Counted from the stretch's first letter, positions 17,599 to 26,198 are shown. The stretch is 64,000 nt of DNA from Bryobacterales bacterium (GCA_020847975.1 JADLBD010000183.1:1-64000); one strand, 5' to 3'. A program made the numbers and translations. Notes: generated from the letters alone by a model not told the origin.

Positions 17599-17810
17599 GC
17601 AGCAAAGAGCACTTTCAGCGGACCTGGGACGTCTTCGCCGCTCTCTATCATGTCCGCAAGTACCTGGAGGGCTATCGACTTGACCTTTCGGACCGCTTCC
17701 TCCTCGGTGCCGCCGTACGCCATCACACCCGGAAGGTCGGGAATAGAAGCCAAGATCCGGCCGTCGTCTTCGCGGTCGATTTCGACGCGGATCGGTTGGA
17801 TCTCCACCAT
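17595..17810 (-). CDS. hicB: HicB-type antitoxin
   Basis: I take the ATG at 17810, giving 71 residues, because the HicB fold begins with the strand EIQPIRVEIDREDDG; a longer version from 17873 adds 21 residues without family character and would run into the gene upstream. The core RILASIPDLPGVMAYGGTEE is a typical HicB signature, followed by the helix EEAVRKVKSIALQVLADMI. There is no separate helix-turn-helix or ribbon-helix-helix domain, so it belongs to the short HicB class. It neutralises HicA and overlaps its gene by 4 nt. Confidence 0.88.
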   Translation of the reverse strand: MVEIQPIRVEIDREDDGRILASIPDLPGVMAYGGTEEEAVRKVKSIALQVLADMIESGEDVPGPLKVLFAA

Positions 17811-17869
17811 GACAGTCTCAATTCTACCCAAAGTGGCTGGCTGGGGAGGAATCCGCTGAAGCGCTCTGA

Positions 17870-18116
17870 TCACATTGCTTCACCCTTTGCAGCTTGCCCT
17901 CGGGCCAGGAACGTTTTGGCGTAGGATGCGCTGCCGCCAGATTTTGAAAGAGCCGAAATCCTTGTACCAGTCACCGTCGGGCACCTCAGGGCGCCTCTCG
18001 ACCCGGAGGCGAATTTGATTGAGATCCGAAATGCCGATCGCGCGATCAGGCATCCGCTCGATCAGATGTTGCCGTACCTCTTGCGGCAGGCTGTCCCAGC
18101 GTTCGAGTTGCGGCAT
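17870..18116 (-). pseudogene. small unrecognised gene, frameshifted near its 3' end
   Basis: The open frame from 18116 gives a soluble protein with LPQEVRQHLIERMPDRAIG, ISDLNQIRLRVERRPEVP and DWYKDFGSFKI. After FKI the frame runs into implausible sequence, while another frame gives a better continuation (GSASYAKTFLARGQAAKGEA, then Met and stop at 17870). One extra G at 17931-17942 explains this. I have seen similar endings in small soil-bacterial proteins but know no function for them. The ATG overlaps the TAA of the broken gene upstream (TAATG), so the two were a coupled pair. Its position next to hicBA suggests an accessory or toxin-antitoxin-like module, which is inference. Confidence 0.6.
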
Positions 18117-18467
18117 TAGCCGCCGAAGACCATTCTGCCGAGTTCATCGCCCAAGCGGTTGGCCGCTTCCGGATCCTGCTTCCCGCCCGAAGAGAGGATC
18201 TGCCAGACGCATTGGAAAAACCCGCCTGAATCCATGTCGGCGATCGCCTGGCCGGGCTGCGGATTGGCCGGAAGGGCATCGCCATGACGACGTGGTAAGA
18301 CCACATGCCTTTGGCGGGCTGACCGTTCCAGCTGAGATCGGCAAAGAGCCTGGCTATGTGGGTTTAACTCCCCCACGAATCACGAGAAAAACCCGTCCCA
18401 AGGGAGACGGCACGGGTGCGTTGAAGCTTTCCAGATTCACCGCCGTGGTGTAAAGTGGTGAAGTCAT
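18116..18467 (-). pseudogene. unrecognised gene broken by two -1 frameshifts
   Basis: No single frame covers this stretch, but three successive frames join into one plausible protein of about 117 residues: MTSPLYTTAVNLESFN and RVFLVIRGGVKPT, then IARLFADLSWNGQPAKGMW and SYHVVMAMPFRP, then NPQPGQAIADMDSGGF and DPEAANRLGDELGRMVFGG. The shifts fall near 18355-18366 and 18265-18272, each fitting loss of one base. The stop overlaps the start of the next gene. I do not recognise the family. The gene is probably inactive unless the sequence has errors here. Confidence 0.6.
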
Positions 18468-18684
18468 GAAGAGCCAGAGCGCCTCATTGGTCCGTGCGTC
18501 GATCAGTTTCCCGCAGGAGATTTACCAGAGTCTCGAAAGGCTGGCCAAACAGAAGAAAGTGTCTCTCGCTTGGGTTGTACGGGAAGCCTCGGAACGGTAC
18601 GTTGCTGAGGAGACGGCAGAGGGCGGGGAAGTCCGCAAAAAAGAAGGGCGCGGCACGGCAAAAACACCGCGTCGGACGCCATGA
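18466..18684 (+). CDS. ribbon-helix-helix DNA-binding protein (CopG-like)
   Basis: A 72-residue protein with the pattern ASISFPQEIYQSLERLAKQK and KVSLAWVVREASERYVAEE, that is a beta-strand followed by two helices, typical of ribbon-helix-helix repressors and antitoxins. The tail after residue 50 is charged and low in complexity. The start codon overlaps, on the opposite strand, the start codon of the broken minus-strand gene. It stands just upstream of the helicase/methyltransferase chimera and could be an antitoxin without a toxin or a regulator of that locus. Confidence 0.72.
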   Translation: MKSQSASLVRASISFPQEIYQSLERLAKQKKVSLAWVVREASERYVAEETAEGGEVRKKEGRGTAKTPRRTP

Positions 18685-18738
18685 CATACCGCATTCGGCG
18701 GGGCAAACGAAGGATGGAACCGGAAGCGTGCTGACGAG

Positions 18739-20279
18739 ATGAAGATCATCAAGAACATCGGCAATGACCGTGTGTATGACGAGCTGCGGCCCTCGCTCGC
18801 AGCACCGGCATCGCTTGACCTGGCCTCGCCGGTTTTTCCCTGTTCGCCTATGCGGAACTCCGCGAGCTGCTCGACAAGCTCGACGCCTGCCGCGTTGTCT
18901 TGCAAGGCAACGATGGCGATCTCGGCCTGACCGGCTCCGACACAGACCGCCCCTTTCGCAATCGGCTGAATGTCCACTGGCTGGCCCGCGAATGCGCGGC
19001 ATGGATCAAGAAGAAAGTGGAACTGCGCGGCGCGCCGGGCGCGCTGCCGCAATCGCTGTTGATTGCCAGCAAAGCGGAGACTGCGCTGACGCGGGTTATC
19101 ACGGGCAACTGTTCTTTTAGCACCGAAGGGCTGGGCATCACGCCCGGCAACCAGTTCAGCCTTATCCAATGCTCGGAAGGGCCGGAAGAATCCGCAACCT
19201 TCAGCGCGTGGTTTACAAGCATCTGGAACTCGCTCCCGGCCAATGAACAGCACAAGAATGCCTTTCTGGCACGGCTGCAGGAGCTTGCCAGTCCGAAGCC
19301 CGCATCGCTCATCTACTACCTGACGCTGTTCCAGATTTTCAAGGACCTGGGTGACGAGCTGGATGAAGAGCGGATCGTCAAATCCGCAACCGGCATTCGC
19401 AATACGACAGTCTGGAAGAAGCTCTACAAGTTCCAGCGTGACGGCGTCATCGGCGCTATCGACAAGTTAGAAAGGCTTGGCGGCTGCATCATCGCGGATA
19501 GCGTCGGCCTTGGCAAAACATTCGAGGCGCTCGCCATCATCAAGTATTACGAGCTGCGGAATGACCGCGTGCTTGTGCTGGTGCCGAAACGCCTGCGGGA
19601 CAACTGGACGCTCTACAAGGCGAATGACCGGCGCAACTTTCTCGCCTCCGACCGCTTCAACTACGATGTCCTCAATCATACCGACCTGCAAAACGCAGCC
19701 GATGACGGTAATCGTCGGGTGATTTCCATCCAGCTTCCAGAGCCCACAGACCGACAAGACTACCCGACCATCTCAGCCATCACCAGAGAGCGCCTGCGGC
19801 GAGCTGGCAAGAAGATCCGAGAGAAAAATTCCATGTTTGCGGGCGATCTTGGCTTCCGCGTCTTCAAGCTCGCCTCCAGCAACATTCGCGCCTGGGACCC
19901 CAAACGCGATGATCTACCAACAACGTTGGAAGAGTCCATCGATCACCTAAAGAGTGACCGCACGGAACAGGATATCCTGTTCGAGCTGCTATTAAAGCTC
20001 GGCCTCGACCTGACCGTGCCGATAGATAAGCAGGCCATTGCTGGTAAGGCCGTCCATAGCGTTGGCGCGGGCACGCTGCTGGCCTGCATGGCGGAAAAGA
20101 TCGCCGCTTCAGAAGTGGAACCGCTGGCACTTGGCATCGTCGCCTGGCACAAGACTTTGTCGCCCGCTGGCGACACCACTATCGTTTTCCGCGACAGTGC
20201 CTTTGCCAATGATGTCTCCAAAACGAACCTGACGGCCATTCTCCAGCAGCACGGGCTGGAAAACGTCCGGAGCCTCTAG
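18739..20279 (+). pseudogene. chimera: N-terminal helicase fragment joined to C-terminal type III Mod fragment
   Basis: The gene starts at ATG 18739 (MKIIKNIGNDRVYDEL) and shifts frame in the T-run at 18833-18837; one missing T would restore VFSLFAYAELRELL. The rest is open to 20279. Residues up to about 19690 match an SNF2-like helicase with an N-terminal PLD-like region and Walker A IIADSVGLGKTFEALAIIKY, but the Walker B and all later motifs are missing. From about 19690 the sequence is the C-terminal part of a type III DNA methyltransferase (TKERLRRAGKKI-like segment, MFAGDLGFRVFKL, SNIRAWDPKRDDL, TNLTAILQQHGLENVRSL). Neither the DPPY nor the SAM-binding motif is present. A deletion probably fused two genes of one restriction locus. 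Confidence 0.8.
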
Positions 20280-20281
20280 GC

Positions 20282-23278
20282 ATGGCCATGAAGCTCCATT
20301 TTGAAAACCCCTATACCGATGACCGGCTCGACTATCAGCGCGCCGCCATCGAGGCGGCCTGCGGCCTGTTCCGCGGTCAGGAAGTCTGCCGGACGGAATT
20401 CACTGTCGTCCGCGACAAAGCCAGCGCGCAGCAGAGCTTTGAATACGCGCAAAGCGACCTTGGCATCGGCAACCGTCTGCAACTGCTCGATGATGAAGTA
20501 CTCGCCAACCTGAGCAATATCCAGATCAGAAACGGCCTGCGTCCGTCCTCGACCCTTTGCTCCGGCGACTTCACCGTCGAAATGGAAACCGGCACGGGCA
20601 AGACCTATGTATACCTTCGGACGATTTTTGAGATGAATCGCCGCTATGGTTTCACAAAGTTCGTCATCGTCGTGCCCACCGTGGCAATTAAGGAAGGCGT
20701 GTATAAGACGCTTCAGATCACGGAAGAGCATTTCCGGTCGCTCTACGCTAACACCCCTTTCGAGTATTTCCTCTATGATTCCGCAAAGCCAGGCCCGGTG
20801 CGTGACTTCGCAACGAGTCCCAACATCAGGATCATGATCGTTACGGTCGGCGCGATTAACAAGAAGGACGTCAACAATCTCTATAAGGACTCAGAGAAGA
20901 CAGGCGGCGAAAAGCCTATTGACCTGATCCGCGCAACCCGCCCAATCCTGATAGTAGACGAACCGCAAAGCGTGGACGGCGGCTTGGAGGGGCGTGGCAA
21001 GGAAGCCCTTGGCGCGATGCACCCACTTTGTACGCTGCGCTATTCCGCTACCCATGCCGACAAGCACCACATGATTTACCGGCTTGATGCGGTAGATGCC
21101 TACGAGCAGAAGCTCGTCAAGCAGATCGAAGTTGCCTCTCTGGAAATCGAGGGCGGGCGCAACAAAGCCTATATCAAGCTGCTGTCAACCAGCAACAAGA
21201 AAGGCAAGTTCACCGCAAAGGTAGAGCTGGATGTGCAGCGCGGCACAGCCGTGACCCGCGAGACGGTAACGGTCGAGCCCGGCGAAGATCTGGAGCAAAC
21301 AGCCAAACGCGCCGTCTATGCCGATCATCTTGTCCAGAACATCGGCTGCAAGGCTGGTGAAGAATATCTGGAACTCAGCAACCTCGAAAAGCCGCTGCGG
21401 CCGGGGGAATCCGTCGGTGACGTGGACGGGGACGCGCTGAAGCGCCTCATGATCCGCCGCACGATCACGGAACACCTCGACAAGGAACTGCGCCTGCGCC
21501 CGCAAGGCATCAAGGTTTTGAGCCTCTTCTTCATCGACGCGGTTGAACATTACCGGCGCTATGCCGAAGACGGCACCGCCCAGAAGGGCAAATATGCCGT
21601 CATGTTCGAGGAAGAGTACCGGAAGGCTGCAAAGCTCGCCAAGTACAACACGCTGTTCAAGGAAGTCGATCTCGATTCCGATGCGGCGGAAGTGCATAAC
21701 GGCTACTTCTCCATCGACAAGAAAGAAAAGTGGACGGAAACATCGGAGAGCAATCAGGCAAGCCGTGACAATGCGGAGCGCGCCTATAGCCTCATCATGC
21801 GCGACAAGGAAAAGCTGCTGAGCTTCGATAGCAAGCTGAAGTTCATCTTTTCCCACTCGGCCCTGCGCGAAGGCTGGGACAACCCGAACGTCTTCCAGAT
21901 TTGCGCGCTGCGCGATATCAGCACGGAACGCGAGCGCCGCCAGACCCTTGGGCGTGGCCTGCGGCTCTGCGTCAATCAGGGCGGCGAGCGCCTGCGCGGA
22001 TTTGAAATCAACACGCTCACCGTCGTAGCGACAGAAGGTTACGAGCAGTTCGCAGAGAACCTCCAGAAGGAAATCGAGCAGGATACCGGCATCCGCTTCG
22101 GCATCGTCGAAAAGCACCAGTTCGCCGCTATCCCGGTGACGGATGCGACAGGCCAGACGGCGGCGCTTGGCGTTGCCCAGTCGGAAGCGATCTGGTCACA
22201 CCTCAAAGAGGCTGGTTATCTGGATGCCAAGGGCAAGGTGCAGGACACGCTCCGGAAGGCGTTGAAGGACGGCATGGTCAAGCTGCCGGACGCCTTCACG
22301 GCGCAATTGCCGCAAGTGAATGACATCCTCCGCAAGCTGGCCGGGAAGCTCGACATCAAGAATGCCGACGAGCGCCGCCCGATTCCGACACGGAAGGCAG
22401 TTTTGCACAGCGCGGAATTCCAGGCACTCTGGGACCGGATCAAGCACAAGACCACCTACCGCGTGCAGTTCGACAACGAAAAGCTCGTGACGGATTGCGC
22501 CGATGCCATCCGCAAGGGGCCGCCCGTGACGAAAACCCGCGTCCAGATCCGCAAGGCGGACCTGGCTATCGGACGCGGCGGCGTGAGCGCGGAGGAAACC
22601 GCGTCTGCCGCCCCCATCGTGATCGAAGAGAGTGATATCGAGCTGCCGGATGTGCTGACCGATCTTCAGGACAAAACGCAACTGACGCGCCGAAGCCTGG
22701 CGCGCATCCTGACCGGCAGCCAGCGGCTCGATGACTTCAAGCGCAATCCGCAGCAGTTCATCGAAATCGCGACAGAGTCGATCAACCGGACAAAACGGCT
22801 CGCGCTTGTGGACGGCATCCGCTATCAGCGCATCGGCGACGAGGTCTATTGCGCGCAAGAGCTGTTCGAGCAGGAAGAACTGACGGGATACCTGAAGAAC
22901 ATGCTGGCCGCGAAGAAGTCGGTGTATGAGCAAGTGGTCTATGACTCTGCCGGTGTCGAGCGCAGATTCGCCGAAGAGCTTGAAAAGAACGAGGCCGTGA
23001 AGGTCTATGCCAAGCTGCCCGGCTGGTTCAAGGTGCCAACACCGCTTGGGACCTACAACCCCGACTGGGCGGTGCTGGTCGAAAAGGACGGTACGGAGCG
23101 CCTGTACTTCGTGGTTGAAACGAAGAGCAGCCTGTTCGACGACGACCTGCGGAACAGAGAAGGGGCGAAGATCGAATGCGGCAAAGCGCATTTCAAGGCG
23201 CTCGCCGCTGGCGACAATCCAGCGCAGTTCGTGCAGGCCCGGAATCTGGATGATGTGATGTCAACGGCGGCGGACTGA
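20282..23278 (+). CDS. res: type III restriction enzyme Res subunit
   Basis: A full-length 998-residue protein. It has the superfamily 2 helicase core: Walker A METGTGKTYVYLRTIFEM, the DEPQ box ILIVDEPQSVDGG, motif III LRYSATH and motif VI RRQTLGRGLRLCVNQGG. The C-terminal PD-(D/E)xK nuclease is present as YNPDWAVL ... LYFVVETKSS. Res subunits need a Mod partner for DNA recognition; here Mod survives only as a C-terminal stub in the gene 2 nt upstream. Res therefore probably has no restriction activity on its own. The whole reading frame is free of stops or shifts, unlike its neighbours. Confidence 0.93.
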   Translation: MAMKLHFENPYTDDRLDYQRAAIEAACGLFRGQEVCRTEFTVVRDKASAQQSFEYAQSDLGIGNRLQLLDDEVLANLSNIQIRNGLRPSSTLCSGDFTVEMETGTGKTYVYLRTIFEMNRRYGFTKFVIVVPTVAIKEGVYKTLQITEEHFRSLYANTPFEYFLYDSAKPGPVRDFATSPNIRIMIVTVGAINKKDVNNLYKDSEKTGGEKPIDLIRATRPILIVDEPQSVDGGLEGRGKEALGAMHPLCTLRYSATHADKHHMIYRLDAVDAYEQKLVKQIEVASLEIEGGRNKAYIKLLSTSNKKGKFTAKVELDVQRGTAVTRETVTVEPGEDLEQTAKRAVYADHLVQNIGCKAGEEYLELSNLEKPLRPGESVGDVDGDALKRLMIRRTITEHLDKELRLRPQGIKVLSLFFIDAVEHYRRYAEDGTAQKGKYAVMFEEEYRKAAKLAKYNTLFKEVDLDSDAAEVHNGYFSIDKKEKWTETSESNQASRDNAERAYSLIMRDKEKLLSFDSKLKFIFSHSALREGWDNPNVFQICALRDISTERERRQTLGRGLRLCVNQGGERLRGFEINTLTVVATEGYEQFAENLQKEIEQDTGIRFGIVEKHQFAAIPVTDATGQTAALGVAQSEAIWSHLKEAGYLDAKGKVQDTLRKALKDGMVKLPDAFTAQLPQVNDILRKLAGKLDIKNADERRPIPTRKAVLHSAEFQALWDRIKHKTTYRVQFDNEKLVTDCADAIRKGPPVTKTRVQIRKADLAIGRGGVSAEETASAAPIVIEESDIELPDVLTDLQDKTQLTRRSLARILTGSQRLDDFKRNPQQFIEIATESINRTKRLALVDGIRYQRIGDEVYCAQELFEQEELTGYLKNMLAAKKSVYEQVVYDSAGVERRFAEELEKNEAVKVYAKLPGWFKVPTPLGTYNPDWAVLVEKDGTERLYFVVETKSSLFDDDLRNREGAKIECGKAHFKALAAGDNPAQFVQARNLDDVMSTAAD

Positions 23279-23303
23279 AAAATCTAGTAGTGAGGAGAGC
23301 ATA

Positions 23304-23580
23304 ATGGCCGGAACATTAAAAGAACTAAAAATCGTTCCTAAGAAGCGCTCTAAGGAAACAAACCCGCTCAAGATATTTGAAAGCCCCACGCTTCGCGGCA
23401 CCATCGAGAACATCTGGGAACCGCAGTCAGAAGCTCTGAAAGCCATGGGATGCTGTTCGGGCAAGACAGGACGTCGTTGTGGAAATGAACACAGGCGGCG
23501 GGAAAACCCTTATCGGTCTTCTGATCTGCCAATCCATCATCAACGAAACTTCCGGCAAGGTTGTTTTCGTCCGGCGAGCG
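23304..23580 (+). pseudogene. truncated DEAD/DEAH helicase, N-terminal fragment
   Basis: It begins with ATG 23304 (MAGTLKELKIVPKKRSKETN) and reads to EPQSEALKA, where one extra C near 23442-23445 breaks the frame. The next frame continues with WDAVRARQDVVVEMNTGGGK (Walker A) and TLIGLLICQSIINETSGKVV, then homology stops at about 23575. Only about the first 90 residues of what should be a large helicase remain. It lies 25 nt after res and was probably part of the same defence locus. Confidence 0.65.
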
Positions 23581-24273
23581 TCAGGATCGTACCATGGCCG
23601 TTGCGCGAGGCTCGAACAGAAGCGGCCGTGCCCGCGACATTGGTGAACGAATTCATAGTGCTCGCCCTTTGCTCCAACGAAAGCTCCGGTACCGCCACTA
23701 ACCGCGTGGACTGCGATATGCATTGGCGGACGCCGCCCGAATCTATGTCGGCTTCTCATGTTATGACGAGCTTTTCGGCATTGCAATGTACTAAAAGATA
23801 GGAAGGCTTGCAGTTTGGCGGCGAGCCGCGCGCGCCACCTTGGGAGAAAGATTCGATCGATGCTGACCTGGCGATGCCTCCGCCCTGGCGCAGATTCGAT
23901 ATCGTCGCCGGGATGAAACGATTCAAGCGTGGAGATTGCTTGCAGCTAGTCCGGCGTTTAGATCTCGCGTCTACGAACGCGACAATCCAAGAGAATCGTC
24001 GGGTTCGGCGCCTCGGCATTCGTCACGCCGGCGTTCATGGAAGAAGAACTGCGGAAATCCGCAGTTCGCACTTCAGTCGAGGTTTATTGCAAGGCTCTCA
24101 CACGACGGACCGACGTTGTTAAGCCGGGAGGGGATCGCGCGTGGAAATGCCGGCGCCGGCCTCAATCTGGTGTTTCTTGCCGGACCGACTTGGCCTACAG
24201 CAACGCCCGAAGAAATGGTGGAGCTACAAATGGCGGCGACAGGTGGGTACGTGGAAGCACTCGCGGGATTTAA
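23581..24273. other. eroded stretch with one protein-like remnant
   Basis: No intact gene is visible. The best remnant is on the plus strand, roughly 24150-24300, reading GAGLNLVFLAGPTWPTATPE and EEMVELQMAATGGYVEALAG with natural codon use; I do not recognise it. The remainder gives only short overlapping frames on both strands. The stretch lies between a cut helicase and a cut RibD-like fragment and looks like rearrangement debris. Confidence 0.4.
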
Positions 24274-24455
24274 GATCTACCGCGTCTTAGGTGGCGGACC
24301 AGTATCCCGCATCGAGTCAACCCGCAGGCGGTTCGGGGCCTGAAGGCTCAATCGCCTCGTGATGTTTCGGTGGCTGGCCCGAAACTCGCCGCCCACGCGA
24401 TCCGGGCCGGGCTCGTCGACGAGTATCATCTGCTCGTCGTGCCTACTATGCTTGG
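24274..24455 (+). pseudogene. fragment of a RibD C-terminal / dihydrofolate reductase-like protein
   Basis: The frame reads AVRGLKAQSPRDVSVAGPKL and AAHAIRAGLVDEYHLLVVPT, a pattern of the C-terminal half of RibD_C/dihydrofolate-reductase-like oxidoreductases (the V-A-G-P-x-L-A motif followed by GLVDE). It has neither the beginning nor the true end of such a protein: after PTMLG it passes directly into an integrase fragment in the same frame. Confidence 0.6.
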
Positions 24456-24573
24456 CCAGTTCTTGCTCGGGCACGTCTCCATCCAGACCACCGAGCGCTA
24501 CTTCGGATGCAAGCAGAAGGTCCGCGATGCGGTCTATGACCGGGTGGGCATCGAGCCCGAAGCGAACCGCTGA
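24456..24573 (+). pseudogene. C-terminal fragment of a tyrosine recombinase (integrase)
   Basis: The last 38 codons of this frame read QFLLGHVSIQTTERYFGCKQ followed by KVRDAVYDRVGIEPEANR. The LLGHxSIQTTERY pattern is the C-terminal box of phage-type tyrosine recombinases and includes the nucleophilic tyrosine. Everything upstream of this box is missing, so it is inactive. It marks a former mobile element at this place. Confidence 0.72.
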
Positions 24574-24742
24574 CGAGATGTGGGGCGATAGATCGGCCGC
24601 CCCTTTGGCGACTTATCGTTCTTTATGCCTCTGAGCATGCCGTTCGAGCCAAAGGTCTGGTGGGCCGCTGCCTTTGCCTCCCTATTGCGGCCGTTAGGAG
24701 CTCAGCGGGCGATTGGATGGGAGGCTTATACTACGAATAGAC

Positions 24743-24994
24743 GTGTTGAGCTATTTGGACCGTTTGCTAGACCCGTTGACTGAAGCGCTGACGCCGGAAT
24801 CCGCATGTGCGCTTCGTGACCTTCGCGCAGACCCTGAGGTGGAGGCGCGCATTGAAGAGTTGCGCCAGAAGGCAAATGAGGGAACGCTGACATCGGTCGA
24901 GGACGCGGAGTACAAGGACTTCATTGAAGCCGTGGACCTCGTTTCGATAATGCAGGCGAAGGCCCGGCGCTTTCTTTCGCGTCAGGCTGCTTGA
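24743..24994 (+). CDS. small conserved protein paired with an HNH nuclease
   Basis: From the GTG at 24743 the protein has 83 residues: LSYLDRLLDPLTEALTPESA, DPEVEARIEELRQKANEGTL and a final helix LVSIMQAKARRFLSRQ. A TTG at 24713 would add ten residues; the choice is uncertain. Small all-helical proteins of this kind occur directly before HNH nuclease genes in soil bacteria, and here the next gene starts 1 nt after the stop. An immunity or accessory role is a guess. Confidence 0.65.
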   Translation: MLSYLDRLLDPLTEALTPESACALRDLRADPEVEARIEELRQKANEGTLTSVEDAEYKDFIEAVDLVSIMQAKARRFLSRQAA

Positions 24995-24995
24995 A

Positions 24996-25381
24996 TTGGA
25001 CGAGCGAACTCGCAATCTGGTTCGCAGTAGAGCCGGGAACGCCTGTGAGTACTGCTGGTTGCCTCAGTCCGCGACGCCCCTCATTCCCTTCCACCTGGAA
25101 CATGTCGTGGCGAAGCAGCACGGCGGCTCCGATGATCCCGCGGGCTTGGCGCTTGCCTGTGATCGATGCAACGCTTACAAAGGGCCCAAACTGACGAGCA
25201 TCGACCCAGACACCGAGGGATTGTACCGCTGTTCCATCCCCGAGTTGACCGATGGGAGGATCATTTCGAGCCGCGAGAGGGCCAGGTTTGTGGGAAGACG
25301 CCGGTGGGGCGAGCGACCGTACGGCTATTGAAAATGAACGCTCCGCGCCGTGTCGAGTTACGCTTGGCGATTGGATCATGA
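24996..25381 (+). pseudogene. HNH endonuclease, frameshifted in its second half
   Basis: A TTG start gives DERTRNLVRSRAGNACEYCW, then the HNH core FHLEHVVAKQHGGSDDPAGL and LALACDRCNAYKGPKL, with the zinc-type cysteine pairs CEYC and CDRC. After SIDPDTEG the open frame becomes unlike the family, but another frame continues with IVPLFHPRVDRWEDHFEPRE and GRATVRLLKMN to a stop at 25381. Loss of one base near 25214-25219 explains it. The nuclease core itself is intact, so a truncated product could still fold. Confidence 0.7.
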
Positions 25382-25541
25382 GCGGCGGCGACTGGTGCGG
25401 CCACCGCAGTTCCAATCTCCGTTCCGGTCGTGATCGCGACTTATCGTTCTTGATCGCTCCGACCCTTCGGCGGTTTGGAGGTCAAAATCCGGATGGAAGC
25501 GAAACGGCGCTGGACGAGATGGTAGCTCGGGAGGTGCCCTA

Positions 25542-25826
25542 ATGTCGATAGCATTGCAGTTTTGCCGATTCGCAGCGTTGCTTATAGCGGCACTCGCGTT
25601 GGCGCCAAGTGCGGTTGCCCAATCCAAGACGTTTGTCTGGGATGACTCGTTTCGATCGGGAGACTGCGGCAGTGACACCGTTAGCGTGGTGCTTGATAGC
25701 AATGGTGCCGGCCATCGCAAGTCGATCAGTTGGACCAGATCTTCGGTGCTTGGCAAGAGTGACCCATTAGGGAGTTTTCGCCTGAACCCGCGTTCGAACC
25801 ACAGCCCGGTGAGGGCGGTATTCTAA
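25542..25826 (+). CDS. possible small secreted protein
   Basis: A 94-residue frame with a convincing signal peptide (LQFCRFAALLIAALALAPSA, then VAQ) and a short mature part KTFVWDDSFRSGDCGSDTVS. The last 40 residues look less natural and may come from a junction or shift near 25710. I do not recognise it. It may be the beginning of a longer secreted protein whose rest has been lost. Confidence 0.4.
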   Translation: MSIALQFCRFAALLIAALALAPSAVAQSKTFVWDDSFRSGDCGSDTVSVVLDSNGAGHRKSISWTRSSVLGKSDPLGSFRLNPRSNHSPVRAVF

Positions 25827-25840
25827 GAGAAGAGGCTGCC

Positions 25841-26047
25841 ATGAGCCGCGTAGAGCAACTCGAACAACGAATTACCGAATTGGACGCTGCGGAGTTGAAG
25901 GAACTGCGTGCATGGTTCGAACGCTATGACGCCGAGGTCTGGGACCGCCAGATTGAAAACGATTCCAAGAACGGCAAGTTGCGCCGGCTGGTCGACCAAG
26001 CCCTCGCCGATGATCGCGCCGGCACGGGATCTCCTGATCCGTTGTAA
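25841..26047 (+). CDS. orphan antitoxin-like protein, cut at its C-terminus
   Basis: A 68-residue protein beginning MSRVEQLEQRITELDAAELK, then ELRAWFERYDAEVWDRQIEN and KLRRLVDQALADDRAG. This is the usual pattern of small antitoxins that precede a RelE/ParE-type toxin gene. The last few residues (TGSPDPL) lie beyond a junction at about 26018-26024, where a truncated minus-strand gene starts, and no toxin follows. A good ribosome binding site (AGAAGAGG) precedes the ATG. Confidence 0.68.
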   Translation: MSRVEQLEQRITELDAAELKELRAWFERYDAEVWDRQIENDSKNGKLRRLVDQALADDRAGTGSPDPL

Positions 26048-26198
26048 CCAGCACCTCGAAACGGGCGGCTTCAGCCGCCGCGATCAGCGCGCCGTTCTTC
26101 AGGCCTGACAACCTGGCATACCCGGCGGTCTGGCAATCATGCCCGGCAAACGAAAACCGCAGCCGTTGGTCAATGCATTCGTCCAGCAGGATTCGCAT
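26018..26198 (-). pseudogene. DUF5615 PIN-like toxin, 3' end lost
   Basis: It starts at ATG 26198, overlapping the stop of the DUF433 gene by 1 nt (TGATG). The protein reads MRILLDECIDQRLRFSFAGH and VLVTTDQEIP, the N-terminal half of DUF5615 proteins with its two acidic positions. After QEIP the family sequence stops and the frame runs on antisense to the antitoxin gene until 25872. The missing part would include the C-terminal helices. DUF433-DUF5615 pairs are considered toxin-antitoxin-like; this one should have no functional toxin. Confidence 0.72.

Noticed and set aside
17293..17859. A 188-codon plus-strand frame across hicBA
   Set aside because: It is antisense to two recognisable toxin-antitoxin genes and has no domain of its own.
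20282..23278. A complete type III restriction-modification system
   Set aside because: Res is complete, but the methyltransferase has neither SAM-binding nor catalytic motif, so the system cannot be called functional.
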